From Bacillota bacterium (lineage in GTDB: Bacteria > Bacillota > Clostridia > Peptostreptococcales > Natronincolaceae): a stretch of 7,722 nucleotides of DNA. The translations under genes were made by a program, and so were the position numbers. Below, in pieces: positions 5,666-7,722 of the stretch; positions within the stretch are counted from its first letter, which is position 1, and every line of letters begins with the position of its first letter. The DNA lies in NCBI GenBank assembly GCA_023387935.1, contig JAEWHG010000136.1, positions 1-7,722 of the forward strand, read 5' to 3'. The notes beneath the pieces were generated by a model that had not been told where the DNA came from, searched no databases, and saw nothing but the letters and a program-made list of their open reading frames with translations.

Positions 5666-6476
5666 ATGGGCTGATATGCTTGTAGCGTGGTTAAGAAAGA
5701 ATGCTCAATGGTTTTTTAGTCCTATTAAGGATTCGTTAGATGGAATTGTAAATGGTTTAAGTGATTTTTTAATAGCTATTCCTCCGTTAATTTTTGTTAT
5801 TATTATGGTAAGTTTAACTATATTTATAACAAAGAAAAAATGGAGTCTATCTATATTTGTTTTGTTTGGTTTATTGTTAATACAAAATCTTGGATATTGG
5901 GAAGGAACTATGTTGACTCTTTCCTTAATTTTAACATCTAGTTTAATATCAATTATAATCGGTATTCCACTTGGAATTTGGATGTCAAGAAGTAAGGTAG
6001 CACAAGATATAATAACGCCTGTATTAGATCTTATGCAGACTATGCCAGCCTTTGTTTATTTAATACCAGCCGTTTCTTTCTTCGGGATAGGAATGGTACC
6101 TGGAATTATTGCATCTGTTATATTTGCAATGCCTCCAGTTGTAAGATTAACAAATCTGGGTATTCGTCAGGTTTCTGCAGAACTAATTGAAGCGGCAGAT
6201 GCCTTTGGATCAACTGCTACACAAAAATTATTTAAAGTTCAACTTCCAATGGCAAAAAATACAATTATGGCAGGAATTAACCAAACAATTATGTTAGCAT
6301 TATCTATGGTTGTTATCGCTTCTATGATTGGAGCTGAAGGTCTCGGTGTTGAAGTATTTAGAGCTGTTACAAGAAATGAAGCAGGTCAAGGCTTTGCTTC
6401 TGGATTATCTATTGTTATATTGGCTATAATATTAGATCGTATAACTCAAGCATTAAATACTAAAAAAAATTACTAA
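5634..6476 (+). CDS. opuAB: Glycine betaine ABC transporter permease (OpuAB/ProW type)
   Basis: The 280-aa multi-pass inner-membrane subunit forms the channel with OpuAA. An N-terminal amphipathic region (about 1-45) precedes hydrophobic spans near 46-66, 71-87, 93-118, 137-167, 212-233 and 255-270. The ATPase-contacting EAA loop is clear: EAADAFGSTATQ...VQLPMA (187-207), followed by the family-typical INQTIMLALSMVVIASMIGAEGLG. The length agrees with B. subtilis OpuAB. I chose ATG at 5634 because GAGGTG (5621-5626) is 7 bases upstream. The GTG at 5631, one codon earlier, is only 4 bases from it. The start lies inside the end of opuAA, indicating coupled translation and fixed ATPase:permease stoichiometry (inference). 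Confidence 0.95.
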   Translation: MTQIPQIPLVKWADMLVAWLRKNAQWFFSPIKDSLDGIVNGLSDFLIAIPPLIFVIIMVSLTIFITKKKWSLSIFVLFGLLLIQNLGYWEGTMLTLSLILTSSLISIIIGIPLGIWMSRSKVAQDIITPVLDLMQTMPAFVYLIPAVSFFGIGMVPGIIASVIFAMPPVVRLTNLGIRQVSAELIEAADAFGSTATQKLFKVQLPMAKNTIMAGINQTIMLALSMVVIASMIGAEGLGVEVFRAVTRNEAGQGFASGLSIVILAIILDRITQALNTKKNY

Positions 6477-6551
6477 AGCTTAGATATAATTACCAATGGT
6501 TTATTAAAATTATGGGTAAATTGAGTACAAAATAAAGGAGGAAAAGAATTA

Positions 6552-7460
6552 ATGGTTAAAAACAAATGGAAAAAACTTAGTATAATCGTAGTGACTCTGT
6601 TAGCTTTAACTGTGGTAGGTTGTAGTAGCAATGGTGGACAAGATAATACAGAAAATGAAAATGGCAGTAAAACAGTAGGGCAACAATTAAATTATAAGAT
6701 TACTGGCATAGATGCTGGTGCTGGAGTAGTACAGGCTGCTGAAAAAGCTGTTAAGGACTATGGGTTAGACTATACAGTACAAACTAGTTCAGGAGCTGCA
6801 ATGACACAAGCACTTGCAGATGCAATTGAAAATAATGAGCCGATTATAGTTACTGGTTGGTCACCTCACTGGAAATTTGCAAAGTACGAATTAAAATATT
6901 TAGAAGATCCAAAAGGTTCTTTTGGCGAAGCAGAGCATATAAATACAATTGCACGTTTAGGATTAAAAGAAGATATGCCGAATGCTTATAAAATTTTAGA
7001 TAATTTTAAATGGACATCAGAAGATATGGAGATTGTTATGTCTCAGGTTAACGAGGGATCACCTGTAGAGGAAGTTGCAAGGCAGTGGATTAGTGATAAT
7101 CAAGATAAGGTAAATCAGTGGATAGAAGGTGCAGAAAAAGTAGAGGGTGAAAAAATTAAACTAGCCTACGTTGCATGGGACACTGAAATTGCTTCTACTA
7201 ATGTAATTGGGTTAGTATTAAAAGATATGGGTTATGATGTTACACTTACACAAGTAGAAGCAGGTCCAATGTGGGCTGCAGTAGCTAGTGGAGATGCAGA
7301 TGCTATCGTTGCGGCGTGGTTACCAGGAACCCATGAGAAATATATGGCAGACTATGCAGACCAAGTAGAAGATTTGGGACCCAATTTAGAAGGAGCAAAA
7401 ATAGGTTTAGTAGTTCCTACATATATGGAGATCGATTCTATAGAAGATTTAGTAGAGTAG
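6552..7460 (+). CDS. opuAC: Glycine betaine-binding lipoprotein (OpuAC)
   Basis: This 302-aa substrate-binding protein is anchored outside the membrane, with lipobox V-V-G-C24 after a KNKWKK-led hydrophobic signal. The ligand-cage tryptophans expected from B. subtilis OpuAC are present in the same contexts: W103 (TGWSPHW), W209 (AYVAWDTE) and W256 (AAWLPGTH), with H261 also conserved. Long stretches (KIKLAYVAWD, IASTNVIG, LTQVEAGPMW) agree with my memory of the Bacillus protein, including its order of the two half-domains, so this is a true OpuAC rather than a ProX. The expected ligands are glycine betaine and proline betaine (family knowledge). ATG at 6552 is preceded by AAAGGAGG at about 10 bases. 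It follows opuAB by 75 bp, which hold no convincing terminator or promoter, so it is the last gene of the operon and probably made in excess from its own strong ribosome site. Confidence 0.96.
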   Translation: MVKNKWKKLSIIVVTLLALTVVGCSSNGGQDNTENENGSKTVGQQLNYKITGIDAGAGVVQAAEKAVKDYGLDYTVQTSSGAAMTQALADAIENNEPIIVTGWSPHWKFAKYELKYLEDPKGSFGEAEHINTIARLGLKEDMPNAYKILDNFKWTSEDMEIVMSQVNEGSPVEEVARQWISDNQDKVNQWIEGAEKVEGEKIKLAYVAWDTEIASTNVIGLVLKDMGYDVTLTQVEAGPMWAAVASGDADAIVAAWLPGTHEKYMADYADQVEDLGPNLEGAKIGLVVPTYMEIDSIEDLVE

Positions 7461-7467
7461 TAGTAAG

Positions 7468-7498
7468 AAACAGACCCTTTGTAAAGGTCTGTTTTTTT
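7468..7498 (+). terminator. Intrinsic terminator of the opuA operon
   Basis: A perfect 9-bp stem, AAACAGACC (7468-7476) with GGTCTGTTT (7486-7494), closes a 9-base loop and runs into seven T residues (7492-7498). It begins 8 bp after the opuAC stop codon. Confidence 0.92.
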
Positions 7499-7561
7499 AC
7501 TTATATGTATTTATATGTCGAATTATAAGGAAAAAAACCGTTAAAAACATAACAAAAAAGC

Positions 7562-7590
7562 TTGACTATTATTTAACCATATGCTACAAT
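7562..7590 (+). promoter_or_regulatory. Strong sigma-A promoter for the right-edge lipoprotein gene
   Basis: TTGACT (7562-7567) and TACAAT (7585-7590) are separated by exactly 17 bases, close to consensus. The predicted start near 7597 gives a 5' UTR of about 35 bases. This makes the next gene a separate transcription unit from opuA. Confidence 0.8.
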
Positions 7591-7631
7591 CGAAAAGTAT
7601 TAAAAATTACATAAAAGTGAGGGGTAGACAC

Positions 7632-7722
7632 ATGAAAAAGACATTTTCGATTGTACTAGTATTGGTTTTGGTGGTTTCTATGTTAGCAGGCTGTACACAA
7701 AGCACACCATCTACAGGGGAGA
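7632..7722 (+). CDS. Lipoprotein, N-terminal fragment (continues beyond right edge)
   Basis: ATG at 7632 follows a GAGGGG ribosome site. The 30 codons present encode a lipoprotein signal peptide: KK start, hydrophobic core FSIVLVLVLVVSM, lipobox L-A-G-C21, then a Ser/Thr/Pro/Gln-rich linker. The mature protein is off the window, so its function cannot be given. A substrate-binding protein of another importer is a common possibility, but nothing visible proves it. It has its own promoter and lies after the opuA terminator, so it need not be functionally linked to opuA. Confidence 0.85.
   Translation, partial: MKKTFSIVLVLVLVVSMLAGCTQSTPSTGE

Noticed and set aside
6477..6551. Imperfect hairpin (TACC...GGGTA) between opuAB and opuAC
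   Set aside because: The stem is only a few base pairs with a mismatch and no T-run follows, so it is not convincing as a terminator or attenuator.
6552..7460. OpuAC half-domains in an order opposite to ProX-type binding proteins, suggesting a novel circular permutation
   Set aside because: This order is the normal one in Bacillus-type OpuAC, so it is not new.

Overview
This window looks like chromosomal DNA of a low-GC Firmicute, probably a Clostridia- or Bacillus-like organism. The evidence is strong AGGAGG-type ribosome binding sites, AT-rich intergenic DNA with TATAAT/TTGACA-like promoters, intrinsic terminators with T-runs, Gram-positive lipoprotein signals, and a Bacillus-type OpuA glycine betaine transporter with a GbsR/OpcR-type regulator. 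The species cannot be named from the sequence.

Left part (1-2160, minus strand). Three genes read leftwards, probably from one promoter near 2128-2154: a 125-aa SpoIIAA/STAS-like protein, a 145-aa GAF-like protein, and a thiamine-diphosphate (ThDP) enzyme of the acetolactate synthase/decarboxylase superfamily that runs off the left edge. A hairpin separates the first two genes. The second and third are only 22 bp apart. The joint role of this trio is not recognisable and is the least explained part of the window.

Middle (2354-3608, plus strand). One gene encodes a lipoprotein ApbE-type FAD:protein FMN transferase, which attaches FMN covalently to extracytoplasmic flavoproteins. It ends at a strong hairpin terminator that it shares with the convergent regulator gene.

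Right part (3610-7498). A GbsR/OpcR/MarR-type repressor gene (minus strand) faces away from an opuAA-opuAB-opuAC operon (plus strand), which encodes the ATPase with two CBS domains, the permease and the lipoprotein binding protein of a compatible-solute importer. The 310-bp divergent region holds a clear promoter for opuA, a GTAC-centred palindrome followed by a further GTAC box, and an 11-bp perfect inverted repeat overlapping the repressor's -10. The simplest model is choline/betaine- or osmolarity-responsive control of glycine betaine uptake. The operon ends at a clear intrinsic terminator.

Far right (7562-7722). A textbook sigma-A promoter drives a new lipoprotein gene, of which only the signal peptide is in the window.

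I found no mobile element, CRISPR array, tRNA or rRNA. Most of the window is recognisable biology. The novelty candidates are the ThDP/GAF/SpoIIAA-like cluster and the operator architecture of the gbsR-opuA intergenic region.
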